A DNA stretch of 64,000 nt from Ruminococcus sp. (GCA_017470905.1 JAFUXL010000011.1:1-64000); one strand, 5' to 3'. Positions 15,531 through 24,120 are shown, counted from the first letter of the stretch. The notes: a model not told the origin generated them from the sequence alone. Translations and numbers: made by a program.

Positions 15531-17837
15531 TTATCCCTTGAGAGCGACACGTCTTATCTTGCCGCTGATAGTCTTGGGGAGTTCGTCACGAAATTCAACA
15601 ATTCTGGGGTATTTGTAGGGCGCTGTATGTTTCTTGACATAGTTCTGGATTTCCTTTTTAAGCTCCTCCGTACCCTCCTTGCCCTTTACGAGGACGATTG
15701 AAGCCTTTACAACCTGACCTCTTACGGGGTCGGGGGCTGCGCTTACGCCGCATTCGAGAACGTAGGGAAGCTCCATGATAACGCTTTCGATTTCAAAGGG
15801 TCCTATTCTGTAGCCGCTGGATTTTATAACATCGTCAACACGTCCGACGTACCAGAAATATCCGTCCTCGTCTTTCCATGCGGTATCGCCCGTGTGGTAT
15901 ACGTTGTCGCTCCAAGCCTCTTTGGTTTTTTCATCGTCCTTATAATATCCGAGGAAAAGACCTGCCGGTATTTTTTTACCGGTGCGGATGACAATTTCGC
16001 CCGTTTCGCCCGTCTTGACGGGATTTCCGTCAGAGTCAACTATATCGACATCGTAGAGTACGCTGGGCTTTCCCATAGAGCCGGGACGGGGGTTCATGCC
16101 GACAAAGTTTCCGATTGCAAGTGTGGTTTCGGTCTGACCGAAGCCCTCCATGAGTTTCAGTCCCGTTGCGTTGTAGAACTGTGTGTATACTTCGGGGTTG
16201 AGAGCCTCGCCTGCGATGGTTGCGTGCTTTATGCTGCTCAAATCAAATTTCGACAAATCCTCCTTGATGAAAAATCTGTACATCGTGGGCGGAGCGCAGA
16301 AGGTTGTGATATTATACTTTGCGAACATCGGGAGAATTTTATTTGCATCGAATTTGTCAAAATCATAGACAAACACGCAGGTTTCACTGAGCCACTGACC
16401 GTAGAGCTTGCCCCAGAGAGCCTTTCCCCAGCCCGTGTCGGAGATTGTGAAATGTATTCCGTTGGGGTCAACATTATGCCAGTAGCGTGCGGTTATGAAA
16501 TGACCGAGTGCGTATTTATGACTGTGCATTGCGATTTTGGGATAGCCCGTAGTACCCGATGTGAAGAACATGAGATTGGGTTCGCTGCCGCATGAAAGCT
16601 CATCGGGCGATGTCGGACGCTCAAACACATCACTGCACTGTGAAATGCCCTTGTCAAAATCGAGCCAGCCCTCACGCTCACCCTTTACGATGATTTTCGT
16701 TATATCCATGCCGCTTTCTTCAATTGCAAGCTCTGCCTGATGTGCAACATCGCCCTCACCTGTACATACAATAGCCTTTACCTCTGCGGCTTTGAAACGG
16801 TATGTGAAATCATGCTGTACAAGCTGATTTGTGGCAGGGATAACTATTGCTCCGAGCTTGTGGAGTGCGATTATAGAGAACCAGAACTGATAGTGTCTCT
16901 TGAGGACGAGCATAACCTTGTCGCCCTTTTTAATTCCCACAGAACGGAAATAATTGGCGGTCATGTTTGAATATTTCTTTATGTCGGCAAAGGTAAAAGT
17001 TCTCTCTTCCAGCTCGTTTGAAACGTAGATAAGGGCTTTCTTGCCGGGGGATTTTTCCGCAAGGGCATCAACAACGTCAAAGCCGAAATTGAAAGTTTCG
17101 TCATTTTTGAAGCTTATATCCGCAAGTGCGCCTGTCTCGTCCGTTTCGATGCTCACGAACTTATCTGCAACGGGATTTTCGACTTTTGCAAGGTCGAAAT
17201 TCGTAACGCCGGGGAGAATGGACGGTTCAAGGTGCTGGATAGCTTTCTGCGGCTGCTGATTGATACCGAAAACAACGGCATAGAATTTACATTCCTGACC
17301 GCCTACAGCCCATTCGTCATGGGGTTCGCCGCTGTCGTAGTAGATAGAGTCGCCCTCTTCGAGGATTTCCTCATTGTCGCCGATTTTTACCTTGAGCTTG
17401 CCGCTTATGATTATATCAAGCTCCTGACCCTCATGCGTGTGGGGGTGGGGAACTCTGAATTTTTCGTCAACGTAGGGGATAGTTACGAGGAAGGGTTCTC
17501 CGATTTTATTTCTGAACTGGGGAGCAAGGCGGAGATAGCTGAGCCCCTTTCTCCTTGCGATAGGCAGACCTTCGCCCTTTCTCGTGATGTCAAAGCTTTT
17601 GATACGGGGGCTTTCGCCCTCCATAAGGTCGGTAATTTCGACACCGCAGGCATTTGCGAATTTGTAGATGAATGAAAAGCTGAAATCCTTTGCGCCGCCC
17701 TCATAGGCGAGGTACTCGTAGGTTGAAACTCCTGCTTTTTCAGCCATCTCTTCGGGAGTAAGACCTACTGACTCACGTGTTGCCCTAATTCGCTCGGCGA
17801 CCTCTCTTATCTTATATTCGGGATTAAAATTATTCAC
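15531..17837 (-). CDS. HTH-cupin-AMP-dependent acyl-CoA synthetase fusion
   Basis: A 768-residue three-part protein. Residues about 10-68 are an XRE-type helix-turn-helix (LTPEEMAEKAGVSTYEYLAYE). About 110-190 is a cupin with the metal-ligand pattern HPHTHEGQE...PHDEW. About 225-768 is an ANL-superfamily adenylating enzyme: phosphate loop FFTSGTTGYPK, EGFGQTET, YHTGDTAW, GRVDDVIKSSGYRIGPFEIE and catalytic Lys in TISGKIRR. The enzyme half resembles acetyl/acyl-CoA synthetases (acid + ATP + CoA). GTG 17837 is preferred because AAAGGAGAGG precedes it by six bases. Two palindromes in its leader suggest self-regulation by the HTH part. The substrate cannot be read from sequence. Confidence 0.85.
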   Translation of the reverse strand: MNNFNPEYKIREVAERIRATRESVGLTPEEMAEKAGVSTYEYLAYEGGAKDFSFSFIYKFANACGVEITDLMEGESPRIKSFDITRKGEGLPIARRKGLSYLRLAPQFRNKIGEPFLVTIPYVDEKFRVPHPHTHEGQELDIIISGKLKVKIGDNEEILEEGDSIYYDSGEPHDEWAVGGQECKFYAVVFGINQQPQKAIQHLEPSILPGVTNFDLAKVENPVADKFVSIETDETGALADISFKNDETFNFGFDVVDALAEKSPGKKALIYVSNELEERTFTFADIKKYSNMTANYFRSVGIKKGDKVMLVLKRHYQFWFSIIALHKLGAIVIPATNQLVQHDFTYRFKAAEVKAIVCTGEGDVAHQAELAIEESGMDITKIIVKGEREGWLDFDKGISQCSDVFERPTSPDELSCGSEPNLMFFTSGTTGYPKIAMHSHKYALGHFITARYWHNVDPNGIHFTISDTGWGKALWGKLYGQWLSETCVFVYDFDKFDANKILPMFAKYNITTFCAPPTMYRFFIKEDLSKFDLSSIKHATIAGEALNPEVYTQFYNATGLKLMEGFGQTETTLAIGNFVGMNPRPGSMGKPSVLYDVDIVDSDGNPVKTGETGEIVIRTGKKIPAGLFLGYYKDDEKTKEAWSDNVYHTGDTAWKDEDGYFWYVGRVDDVIKSSGYRIGPFEIESVIMELPYVLECGVSAAPDPVRGQVVKASIVLVKGKEGTEELKKEIQNYVKKHTAPYKYPRIVEFRDELPKTISGKIRRVALKG

Positions 17838-17861
17838 AGCAAGCCTCTCCTTTCTCAGAAT

Positions 17862-17877
17862 TTGCACCGCAGTGCAA
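17862..17877. promoter_or_regulatory. Palindrome in the leader, possible operator
   Basis: TTGCAC-cgca-GTGCAA lies 25 bases before the fusion gene start, between promoter and ribosome site. A natural candidate for binding by the gene's own HTH domain. Confidence 0.4.
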
Positions 17878-17883
17878 CTGAAA

Positions 17884-17914
17884 CGTGTGTGATTTTATGC
17901 CCGTGGGCATACAC
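17884..17914. promoter_or_regulatory. Second leader palindrome
   Basis: TATGCCC-gt-GGGCATA with outer CGTGT/ACACG arms, just downstream of the expected transcription start at about 17930. It may be an operator or a leader hairpin. Confidence 0.4.
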
Positions 17915-17936
17915 GCTTCAAGCTTACGTAATCATT

Positions 17937-17965
17937 ATTATATCACCGCAGTTTTAATTTGTCAA
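17937..17965 (-). promoter_or_regulatory. SigA promoter for the fusion synthetase
   Basis: TTGACA (17965-17960), 17-base spacer, TATAAT (17942-17937): a consensus match in both boxes. Confidence 0.85.
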
Positions 17966-18004
17966 TACAAAATTTCTCATCATTAATATAATTTTTTGGT
18001 TTTA

Positions 18005-18190
18005 TATCTGTTCCCTCCGCCTGCGGCGGGGGAAACATGAATTTTTATTATTTATCACCGCAGATGACCGACCGAAATCCCTTTAGAGACGGGGAACATA
18101 ATAAAAACACTGTTTTCCCCCACCGCAGGTGGGGGAAAACAAGGAAAAAATATAAAAATTTTTTGTGCATTATTTCAAAATGTTCATTTA
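18005..18190. repeat. MITE-like palindromic elements, two cores
   Basis: Most of the 454-base gap between the fusion gene and the next rightward gene. Core one is GTTCCCTCCGCC-TGCGGCGGGGGAAAC (18009-18035). Next comes the variant insert with AAATCCCTTTAGAGACGGGGAAC (18076-18097), then core two TTTTCCCCCACCGCAGGTGGGGGAAAA (18113-18139), with the flank ATTTTTTGTGCATTATTTCAAAATGTTCATTTA. No coding content. Confidence 0.65.
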
Positions 18191-18214
18191 TAGTAATCAG
18201 GGCAAAAAAAAGGC

Positions 18215-18243
18215 TTGAATTTTAAATACTGTTGTGTTATAAT
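18215..18243 (+). promoter_or_regulatory. Promoter of the dehydrogenase-proBA run
   Basis: TTGAAT (18215-18220), 17-base spacer, TATAAT (18238-18243); about 50 bases before the first gene of the rightward run. Confidence 0.75.
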
Positions 18244-18291
18244 ATAGAATGTATTCTTAAAAAAGGCATATCATGCCGGATAGGAGAGATT

Positions 18292-18639
18292 ATGAACTTT
18301 ACAGACATTTATCTTCTGGCACAGTCGGAGGTGGAGCAGCCGGGACTTTTTCCCTTTCCTTTCGGACTTCATGTTGCATTTTCCGTTTTTGCGGTCATAT
18401 TTCTGGTGTACCGTTTTGTGAAAGAAAAATACCCCTATCAGCTCATAATGGCGGCAGCCATACCGATTTCACTGATAATATGGGTATCCGACAACAAAAC
18501 CCTTTTCTATGCGATAGGAATAATCGAGCTTGTCCTCATGCTCATTGCAATGCTTACTTCAATGTTCATCAAAAAGCCCGAAAAGAAGCCCGCAGAGGAA
18601 ACCGCCGATGACGGCGGCGGTCAGGGAGAAGAAGAATGA
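18292..18639 (+). CDS. Small membrane protein of unknown function
   Basis: Not recognised. It has 115 residues with three predicted membrane segments (about 20-38, 48-66 and 70-90) and a charged cytoplasmic tail ending DDGGGQGEEE. GGAGAG lies six bases before the ATG. It is the first gene of the run and its stop overlaps the next start by ATGA (18636-18639), so translation is coupled to the dehydrogenase. No catalytic motif seen. Confidence 0.7.
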   Translation: MNFTDIYLLAQSEVEQPGLFPFPFGLHVAFSVFAVIFLVYRFVKEKYPYQLIMAAAIPISLIIWVSDNKTLFYAIGIIELVLMLIAMLTSMFIKKPEKKPAEETADDGGGQGEEE

Positions 18640-19586
18640 AAATATCTGTACTTGACCGCAGCACGATAAGCCCTAACGGGGATATATCGTTTTCGGAACT
18701 CGAAAAACTCGGCGATGTCAGAATTTTTCCCATGACAAGCCCTGACGATACCGTGAAAAATATATCCGATGCGGAAATAGTCCTCTGCAATAAGGTTCTC
18801 ATAACAAGGGATATTATTGATAAATGTCCGAATATAAAATACATAGGGCTTTTCGCAACGGGTTTCAACAATGTTGATATTGAATATGCCGCACAAAAGG
18901 GCATAACCGTCTGCAATGCCGGTTCATACTCGACAGATGCCGTTGCACAGCAGGTTTTTGCCTGTATCCTCGACAGGTACAGCAGGATAAGGGATTACGA
19001 TACAGCCGTCAGAAACGGTGAATGGATTAAATCCCCGACTTTTTCGTATTTCCCTTTTCCCACGGCGGAGCTTTCGGGCAGGACTCTCTCGATAGTCGGC
19101 TACGGCTCAATCGGTCATAAGGTCGCATGGATTGGCAGAGCTTTCGGCATGAATATAATCATATCCACAAGAACCGTACCCGAAAGCTGTCCCTATGAAC
19201 TTGCGGATATTTTCAGAGCCGCAGAAAAAGCCGATATTCTTACCTTTCACTGTCCTCTCACGGAACAGACAAGGGGAATTGTGAACAGCGAATTATTAAA
19301 CCGGATGAAGCCCTCCGCAATGCTTATAAATACATCACGGGGCGGTGTTGTCAATGAAAATGACCTTGCGGACGCTCTTAACAACAATAAAATATCAGCC
19401 GCTTATCTCGATGTACTCGACAAAGAGCCGATGTCTCCCGATACTTCCCTTAGATATGCAAAAAACTGCATAATTACTCCGCATACTGCATGGGCGGCTT
19501 ATGAAACCAGAAAAAGACTTGCCGAAATCGTGTTCGAAAATGTCAGGGCATGGCTGGACGGCAGTCCGCAGAATAAAGTAAACTGA
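18636..19586 (+). CDS. D-isomer-specific 2-hydroxyacid dehydrogenase
   Basis: NAD(P)-dependent reduction of a 2-oxoacid or oxidation of a D-2-hydroxyacid. The 316 residues show the family layout: a split catalytic domain, the Rossmann motif GYGSIG near 151, and the catalytic set Arg in NTSRGG, Glu in DKEP and His in TPHTAWA. Sequence near FATGFNNVDIEYAAQKGI is typical of glycerate/hydroxypyruvate reductase-type members, but substrate is uncertain. ATGA overlap with the membrane protein; proB starts 24 bases downstream. Confidence 0.88.
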   Translation: MKISVLDRSTISPNGDISFSELEKLGDVRIFPMTSPDDTVKNISDAEIVLCNKVLITRDIIDKCPNIKYIGLFATGFNNVDIEYAAQKGITVCNAGSYSTDAVAQQVFACILDRYSRIRDYDTAVRNGEWIKSPTFSYFPFPTAELSGRTLSIVGYGSIGHKVAWIGRAFGMNIIISTRTVPESCPYELADIFRAAEKADILTFHCPLTEQTRGIVNSELLNRMKPSAMLINTSRGGVVNENDLADALNNNKISAAYLDVLDKEPMSPDTSLRYAKNCIITPHTAWAAYETRKRLAEIVFENVRAWLDGSPQNKVN

Positions 19587-19610
19587 AAGAAGATTTGAAA
19601 GAAGATATGT

Positions 19611-20411
19611 ATGAGAAATATTTCTGAAAAAAAGAGAATTGTCATAAAGCTCGGTACTTCAACCCTCGCCCATAAGACGGGAAAATTAAATATCAGAAGA
19701 ATGACCAATCTCGTCAGGGTCATCTCCGACCTGCACAATTCGGGACGTGAGATAATAATGGTATCTTCGGGGGCAGTCGGTCTGGGGGCAGGAAAGCTTG
19801 GACTTTCCGAAAAACCGCAGGAAACCAAGCTGAAACAGGCTGTCGCCGCTATCGGTCAGTGTGAGCTTATGCACGTCTATGACGATATGTTCGCAAAATA
19901 CAGCGTGACCGTTGCGCAGATACTCCTGACAAAGACTATCATAAACGACCCCAGTCACTGTCAGAATTTCATGAATACCGTGGATACCCTCGTAAAAATG
20001 GGAGTTATCCCGATAGTGAACGAGAACGATACGATTGCAATTGACGAGCTTGAACTCGAAATAGGCGAAAACGACTCGCTTTCCGCACTTGTCGCAGACC
20101 TTTCAGGGGCGGATTTGCTCCTCGTTCTTTCGGATATAGACTGTCTGTATACCGATGACCCAAGGACAAATCCCGATGCGCAGCCTATAAGATATGTTGA
20201 AAAAATTACCCCCGAAATTGAAGCCGCCGCAGGCGGAGCAGGCACAAGCTTCGGAACGGGCGGTATGTCCACAAAGATAAATGCCGCCAGAATAGCCGCA
20301 AATGCAGGCATAGACATGATTATCATGAACGGGCGTGACCCCGAAAGGCTCTATGACCTGTTTGAAGATAAAGAAATAGGCACTCTTTTCAAGGGTGCGG
20401 AAAAATTATGA
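19611..20411 (+). CDS. proB: Glutamate 5-kinase
   Basis: First step of proline synthesis: phosphorylates L-glutamate. It has 266 residues, an amino-acid-kinase fold with IVIKLGTSTLA at the N-terminus, VSSGAVGLGAGKLG, NENDTI and the ADLLLVLSDIDCLYTDDP nucleotide-binding stretch. It lacks the C-terminal PUA domain found in longer ProB proteins. The ribosome site is weak (GAAGAT). proA follows after 10 bases, so glutamyl phosphate can pass to the reductase. Confidence 0.95.
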   Translation: MRNISEKKRIVIKLGTSTLAHKTGKLNIRRMTNLVRVISDLHNSGREIIMVSSGAVGLGAGKLGLSEKPQETKLKQAVAAIGQCELMHVYDDMFAKYSVTVAQILLTKTIINDPSHCQNFMNTVDTLVKMGVIPIVNENDTIAIDELELEIGENDSLSALVADLSGADLLLVLSDIDCLYTDDPRTNPDAQPIRYVEKITPEIEAAAGGAGTSFGTGGMSTKINAARIAANAGIDMIIMNGRDPERLYDLFEDKEIGTLFKGAEKL

Positions 20412-20421
20412 GGTGATTTGT

Positions 20422-21669
20422 ATGAGCTATACGCAGGAACTCGGAAAAAAGGCAAAGGCTGCCGAAGCCGCCGTATCGACCGCTTCGACACTCCTTAAAA
20501 ATAATGCCCTCGCTGCCATTGCGGAGGCACTTATAAAAAATCAGGACATAATAATAAAGGAAAACGAAAAAGACCTCGCCGCCGCAAGAGAAAACGGTAT
20601 GTCACAGGCTATGCAGGACAGACTTAAACTTGATGAAAAGAGAATTGCAGGAATGGCACAGGGCGTTGAACAGATAATTGCCCTCACCGACCCCGTGGGA
20701 CAGGTTGTTGACGGATTTGTAAGACCCAACGGTCTGCGCATTACCAAGACGAAAGTGCCGCTCGGTGTCATAGGAATAATATTTGAGTCACGTCCGAATG
20801 TTACGGTAGATGCGGCTGCACTCTGTCTCAAGGCAGGAAATGCCGTTATCCTCAAGGGCGGAAAGGAAGCAATAAATTCAAATATAATCCTCGGAAAGAT
20901 AATGCGTGATGCGGTAAAATCCGCAGGCATACCCGAAGATGTAATTCAGGTTGTCGAGAATACCTCCAGAGAAACCACAAACGAACTCATGCGCCTTAAC
21001 GGTTATCTCGATTTGCTTATCCCCAGAGGAAGCGCAAGGCTTATTCAGGCGGTTGTCAATACCGCAACAGTTCCCGTAATCGAAACAGGTGCAGGCAACT
21101 GTCATGTATATGTTGACTCCTCTGCCGATTTGGATATGGCGGTCAATATCACGGATAACGCAAAAACACAGCGTCCCTCAGTCTGCAATGCCATAGAAAG
21201 CCTCCTCGTCCACAAGGATATTGCAGAGGAATTTCTGCCCCTAATTGCGGAGAGATTTAAAAAGCATGATGTTAAGATATACGGCTGCAACAGGACAATA
21301 GAAATCCTCGGAGATACTGTCGGCAAAGCAACGGATACGGAATACACAACAGAATTTAATGATTATGTCATAGCAATAAAAGTCGTTGACAGCATAGATG
21401 AGGCTATCGCACATATAAGAAAATACAGCACGAGACACTCGGAATGTATTGTCACGAAATCCCTCGATGCCGCAGAGAAATTCAAGAGGGAAGTCGATGC
21501 GGCTGCCGTTTATGTCAATGCATCGACAAGGTTCACGGACGGCGGAGAGTTCGGCTTCGGCGCAGAAATAGGAATATCCACCCAGAAACTCCACGCAAGA
21601 GGTCCTATGGGTCTTTCGGAGCTTACAACCGTAAAATACCTTGTTGAAGGCAGCGGACAGATAAGATAA
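20422..21669 (+). CDS. proA: Gamma-glutamyl phosphate reductase
   Basis: Second step of proline synthesis: NADPH reduction of glutamyl phosphate to glutamate semialdehyde. The 415 residues belong to the aldehyde dehydrogenase superfamily; PLGVIGIIFESRPNVT and the catalytic Cys in KTQRPSVCNAIESLL are visible, with GFGAEIGISTQKLHARGPMGL near the end. ATG 20422 was chosen because GAGGTGA lies six bases upstream. It sits between proB and an unknown membrane protein 11 bases on. Confidence 0.96.
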   Translation: MSYTQELGKKAKAAEAAVSTASTLLKNNALAAIAEALIKNQDIIIKENEKDLAAARENGMSQAMQDRLKLDEKRIAGMAQGVEQIIALTDPVGQVVDGFVRPNGLRITKTKVPLGVIGIIFESRPNVTVDAAALCLKAGNAVILKGGKEAINSNIILGKIMRDAVKSAGIPEDVIQVVENTSRETTNELMRLNGYLDLLIPRGSARLIQAVVNTATVPVIETGAGNCHVYVDSSADLDMAVNITDNAKTQRPSVCNAIESLLVHKDIAEEFLPLIAERFKKHDVKIYGCNRTIEILGDTVGKATDTEYTTEFNDYVIAIKVVDSIDEAIAHIRKYSTRHSECIVTKSLDAAEKFKREVDAAAVYVNASTRFTDGGEFGFGAEIGISTQKLHARGPMGLSELTTVKYLVEGSGQIR

Positions 21670-21680
21670 GGGAGTTAGAA

Positions 21681-22940
21681 ATGGCAAGAAAAAAGAACAG
21701 GAAAAAAAATAATATCCACGAAAATCCCAATATCCCAAAGGATACAAAAGTCGGCAGTGAGAAAAAAGTCATGGACGATACCGCCCAGAAAAATAAAATA
21801 GACGATATGTCCGTTGATGATATACTCGCAACGATTGCCGCTGACGGAAAGACGGAAAATAAATACGAAGAAATGAAAGCGGACGGCGATTTCTTTGAGA
21901 TTGAAGAGATAAACGATACAGAAGAAGTATTGGAAATTCCGCAGGAGGAAAATACCGCCGCCGACAGCATGATTGAAAATATACGCCGCAATGCTGCGGA
22001 GCTTATATCCGACATCGAAGCTCCGCAGGAATATGCGGAAATCAGCGAAATTGACGGATTTGCCGAAGTTAATGAATTTGCCGAAGTCAATGAAATTAAT
22101 GAAGATGTTCACGCAGCGGAAAACGAACAGACGGAGGATATTTCCGATTTGACGGAAAATCCCGGAATTTTGAGCGAAACAGATGAGACAAAAATATCGG
22201 ACGGGAATTTCAGCGGCATACTCGATGAAAACCCAGAAGAAACGGTAAACAGGGAACTTTCCGTTGCCGATACCAATGAGGCTGACGACAGCTCAAAGGG
22301 CATGGGAAAAAGAACCCTCTATGCCGCAATAGGAGTTATGTTCGCCGTGTTTACCTGCATAGGAATAAGCAGCGCACTCACAAAGGCTACGGGTTATTTC
22401 GGCAGCTTTACTGTCGGCGAGGCGCAGACGGAAAGCTTCAAGTCAGTCGTATATCCTGCGGTAATTATGGATATGCCTGCATTTACGAATACATACGAAC
22501 TCACCTCGGAGCAGGTTCTCACAGCGGCTATATGGTCTATGATAATGTCGGACGGTGTTCTCGACAATTACAAGAAAACATTTGATGTCGTTTCCGTTCC
22601 TGCTGTCGATGTCGAGGCATATGCGGTAAAGCTTTTCGGCGAGGATATTCCCACGCTCAGTCACAGCACGGTAGGCCCCACAGAGTCGAGATTTTACTAC
22701 AACAGCGAGGCGAAAGCCTATAATATCCCCGTAAATCCCCTTGTATACACATACTATCCGAGAATAAAATCCGTCTCCAAGGTTGACGAGGTATATTCCG
22801 TAATGGTCGACTATATCAACGAGCTTCCTGAATGGATGGACAGCGTTTCCTCCAAACAGGTGGAATTTAAACTCAAAGAGTCGAACGGCGGATATATAAT
22901 AACCTCACTGAGAGTTGTTACCGCTGCGCCGTCACTTTAA
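21681..22940 (+). CDS. Single-pass membrane protein with long acidic cytoplasmic region
   Basis: Not recognised. It has 419 residues. The first 25 are very basic (MARKKNRKKNN), about 30-205 is acidic and low-complexity with EFAEVNE repeats, one membrane helix lies at about 212-232, and 240-419 is a folded outer domain without known motif. Arrangement suggests the C-terminal part is extracytoplasmic. GGGAG lies before the ATG. It follows proA closely and precedes the corA leader region, so it may be transcribed with both. Confidence 0.75.
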   Translation: MARKKNRKKNNIHENPNIPKDTKVGSEKKVMDDTAQKNKIDDMSVDDILATIAADGKTENKYEEMKADGDFFEIEEINDTEEVLEIPQEENTAADSMIENIRRNAAELISDIEAPQEYAEISEIDGFAEVNEFAEVNEINEDVHAAENEQTEDISDLTENPGILSETDETKISDGNFSGILDENPEETVNRELSVADTNEADDSSKGMGKRTLYAAIGVMFAVFTCIGISSALTKATGYFGSFTVGEAQTESFKSVVYPAVIMDMPAFTNTYELTSEQVLTAAIWSMIMSDGVLDNYKKTFDVVSVPAVDVEAYAVKLFGEDIPTLSHSTVGPTESRFYYNSEAKAYNIPVNPLVYTYYPRIKSVSKVDEVYSVMVDYINELPEWMDSVSSKQVEFKLKESNGGYIITSLRVVTAAPSL

Positions 22941-22998
22941 ATTCCGACGGCGTATACCGGCATTCATACAAGACACATATCAAAAACGGAGGTGCAAT

Positions 22999-23082
22999 AT
23001 GAACCCTGACCCTTACGGGAAAAAAACCATACCCCATATTCCGACAGAGTTCATGAATGTATCTTTTCTCCTGTCGGAATAA
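22999..23082 (+). CDS. Putative Mg2+-sensing leader peptide of corA (27 aa)
   Basis: A short frame with a near-perfect ribosome site (GGAGGTG, five bases before ATG) encodes MNPDPYGKKTIPHIP followed by 12 more residues. The Pro-Asp-Pro at positions 3-5 matches the Met-Glu-Pro-Asp-Pro start of enterobacterial MgtL, where acidic/proline codons destabilise ribosomes at low Mg2+. Its last four codons plus stop (23071-23082) are the 3' arm of a 10-bp hairpin whose 5' arm (23038-23047) is also inside the frame. A CorA-family transporter follows 46 bases later. Translation is well supported; the sensing role is inference from this arrangement. Confidence 0.65.
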   Translation: MNPDPYGKKTIPHIPTEFMNVSFLLSE

Positions 23083-23120
23083 ATCCGAAGAAAGGAGAGC
23101 TGTCTGCGTACAGCGGACAG
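23038..23120 (+). promoter_or_regulatory. Leader hairpins between leader peptide and corA
   Basis: Hairpin one: ATTCCGACAG (23038-23047) with CTGTCGGAAT (23071-23080), perfect over 10 bp. Hairpin two: CTGTC (23100-23104) with GACAG (23116-23120), or GCTGT with ACAGC. The arms share CTGTC/GACAG, so they can exchange partners, and a further TTCCGAC copy lies at 22942-22948. A strong AAAGGAG (23091-23097) sits 31 bases from the corA ATG; folding hairpin two would bring it to about 11 bases. No T-run follows hairpin one. Confidence 0.5.
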
Positions 23121-23128
23121 TATTTGCC

Positions 23129-24055
23129 ATGATAAATTTTTATGTTTACAGCAACGGCAGGCTCTGCGAATGTGATAAGGCACAGGCAGGCTGCTGGGTG
23201 TCGGTTGTTGACCCTACACCGCAGGAAATTAAAGACCTTATTGACGATTTCGGACTTGACAGCGGTTTCGTCAAGTCCTCACTCGATGAAGAAGAGTCCT
23301 CACGTATAGAGAGCGAGGACGACCAGACACTTATTATAATTGACGCTCCCGTTTCCGCAACCAATGATGACAATACAAGAATGTTCTACACAATGCCCAT
23401 AGGCATAATAATTACAAAGGACTATGTTTTTACAATAAGTCTGCACGAAACACAGGTTCTTGACGAGGCTGTCAGGGGTACTATAAGAAATCTCCGCCCC
23501 TCATTCAAGACGAGATTTGTCTTGCAGATACTTCTGCGCATATCGGCACTGTTCCTGTTCTATCTTAAACAGATAGACAAAATATCATCAGCCGCAGAAC
23601 AGGAACTCCATGACGCTATGAAGAACGAGCTTCTCATGCAGCTCCTTGCTCTTGAAAAATCCCTTGTCTACTTTTCCACTTCACTGAAAGCGAATGAAGT
23701 AACCATAGGAAAGATAAACAGGGGCAGAGTTATAAAGCTTTACGATGAAGACCAGGACCTGCTCGAAGATGTCCTCATAGAGCTTAAACAGGCTATCGAA
23801 ATGGCAAGCATATACACGGGGATTTTATCCAGCATGATGGACGGCTTTTCATCGGTAATATCAAACAACCTTAATATAGTCATGTGGCGGCTTACCATAG
23901 TCACGATAATTATGGAGATACCAAATATTATATTTGCGTTCTACGGAATAAATACGGTGGATTTGCCGATACCTTACACGATTTTTCCCATACTGCTGAC
24001 GATATGTCTTACAACAGCGGCGGCATTCATACTCATAAAATGGAAAAAGAAATGA
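23129..24055 (+). CDS. corA: CorA-family divalent cation transporter
   Basis: CorA proteins are pentameric Mg2+ (or Co2+/Ni2+) channels. The 308 residues contain an N-terminal cytoplasmic domain, the long coiled helix (about 120-240) and two C-terminal membrane helices. The usual GMN signature after the first helix is GIN here (FYGINTVDLP), a conservative but notable change at the selectivity loop. ATG 23129 has only a weak adjacent GGACAG; the strong AAAGGAG is farther away, separated by a hairpin. Preceded by a leader peptide and closed by a terminator at 24061. Confidence 0.88.
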   Translation: MINFYVYSNGRLCECDKAQAGCWVSVVDPTPQEIKDLIDDFGLDSGFVKSSLDEEESSRIESEDDQTLIIIDAPVSATNDDNTRMFYTMPIGIIITKDYVFTISLHETQVLDEAVRGTIRNLRPSFKTRFVLQILLRISALFLFYLKQIDKISSAAEQELHDAMKNELLMQLLALEKSLVYFSTSLKANEVTIGKINRGRVIKLYDEDQDLLEDVLIELKQAIEMASIYTGILSSMMDGFSSVISNNLNIVMWRLTIVTIIMEIPNIIFAFYGINTVDLPIPYTIFPILLTICLTTAAAFILIKWKKK

Positions 24056-24060
24056 TATAT

Positions 24061-24096
24061 TCCCGAAAGTATTCAGTTGCTTTCGGGAGTTTTTTT
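24061..24096 (+). terminator. Terminator after corA
   Basis: TCCCGAAAG...CTTTCGGGA with a run of seven T, five bases after the stop. Confidence 0.92.
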
Positions 24097-24120
24097 AATT
24101 CATAATGCATAATTCATAAT

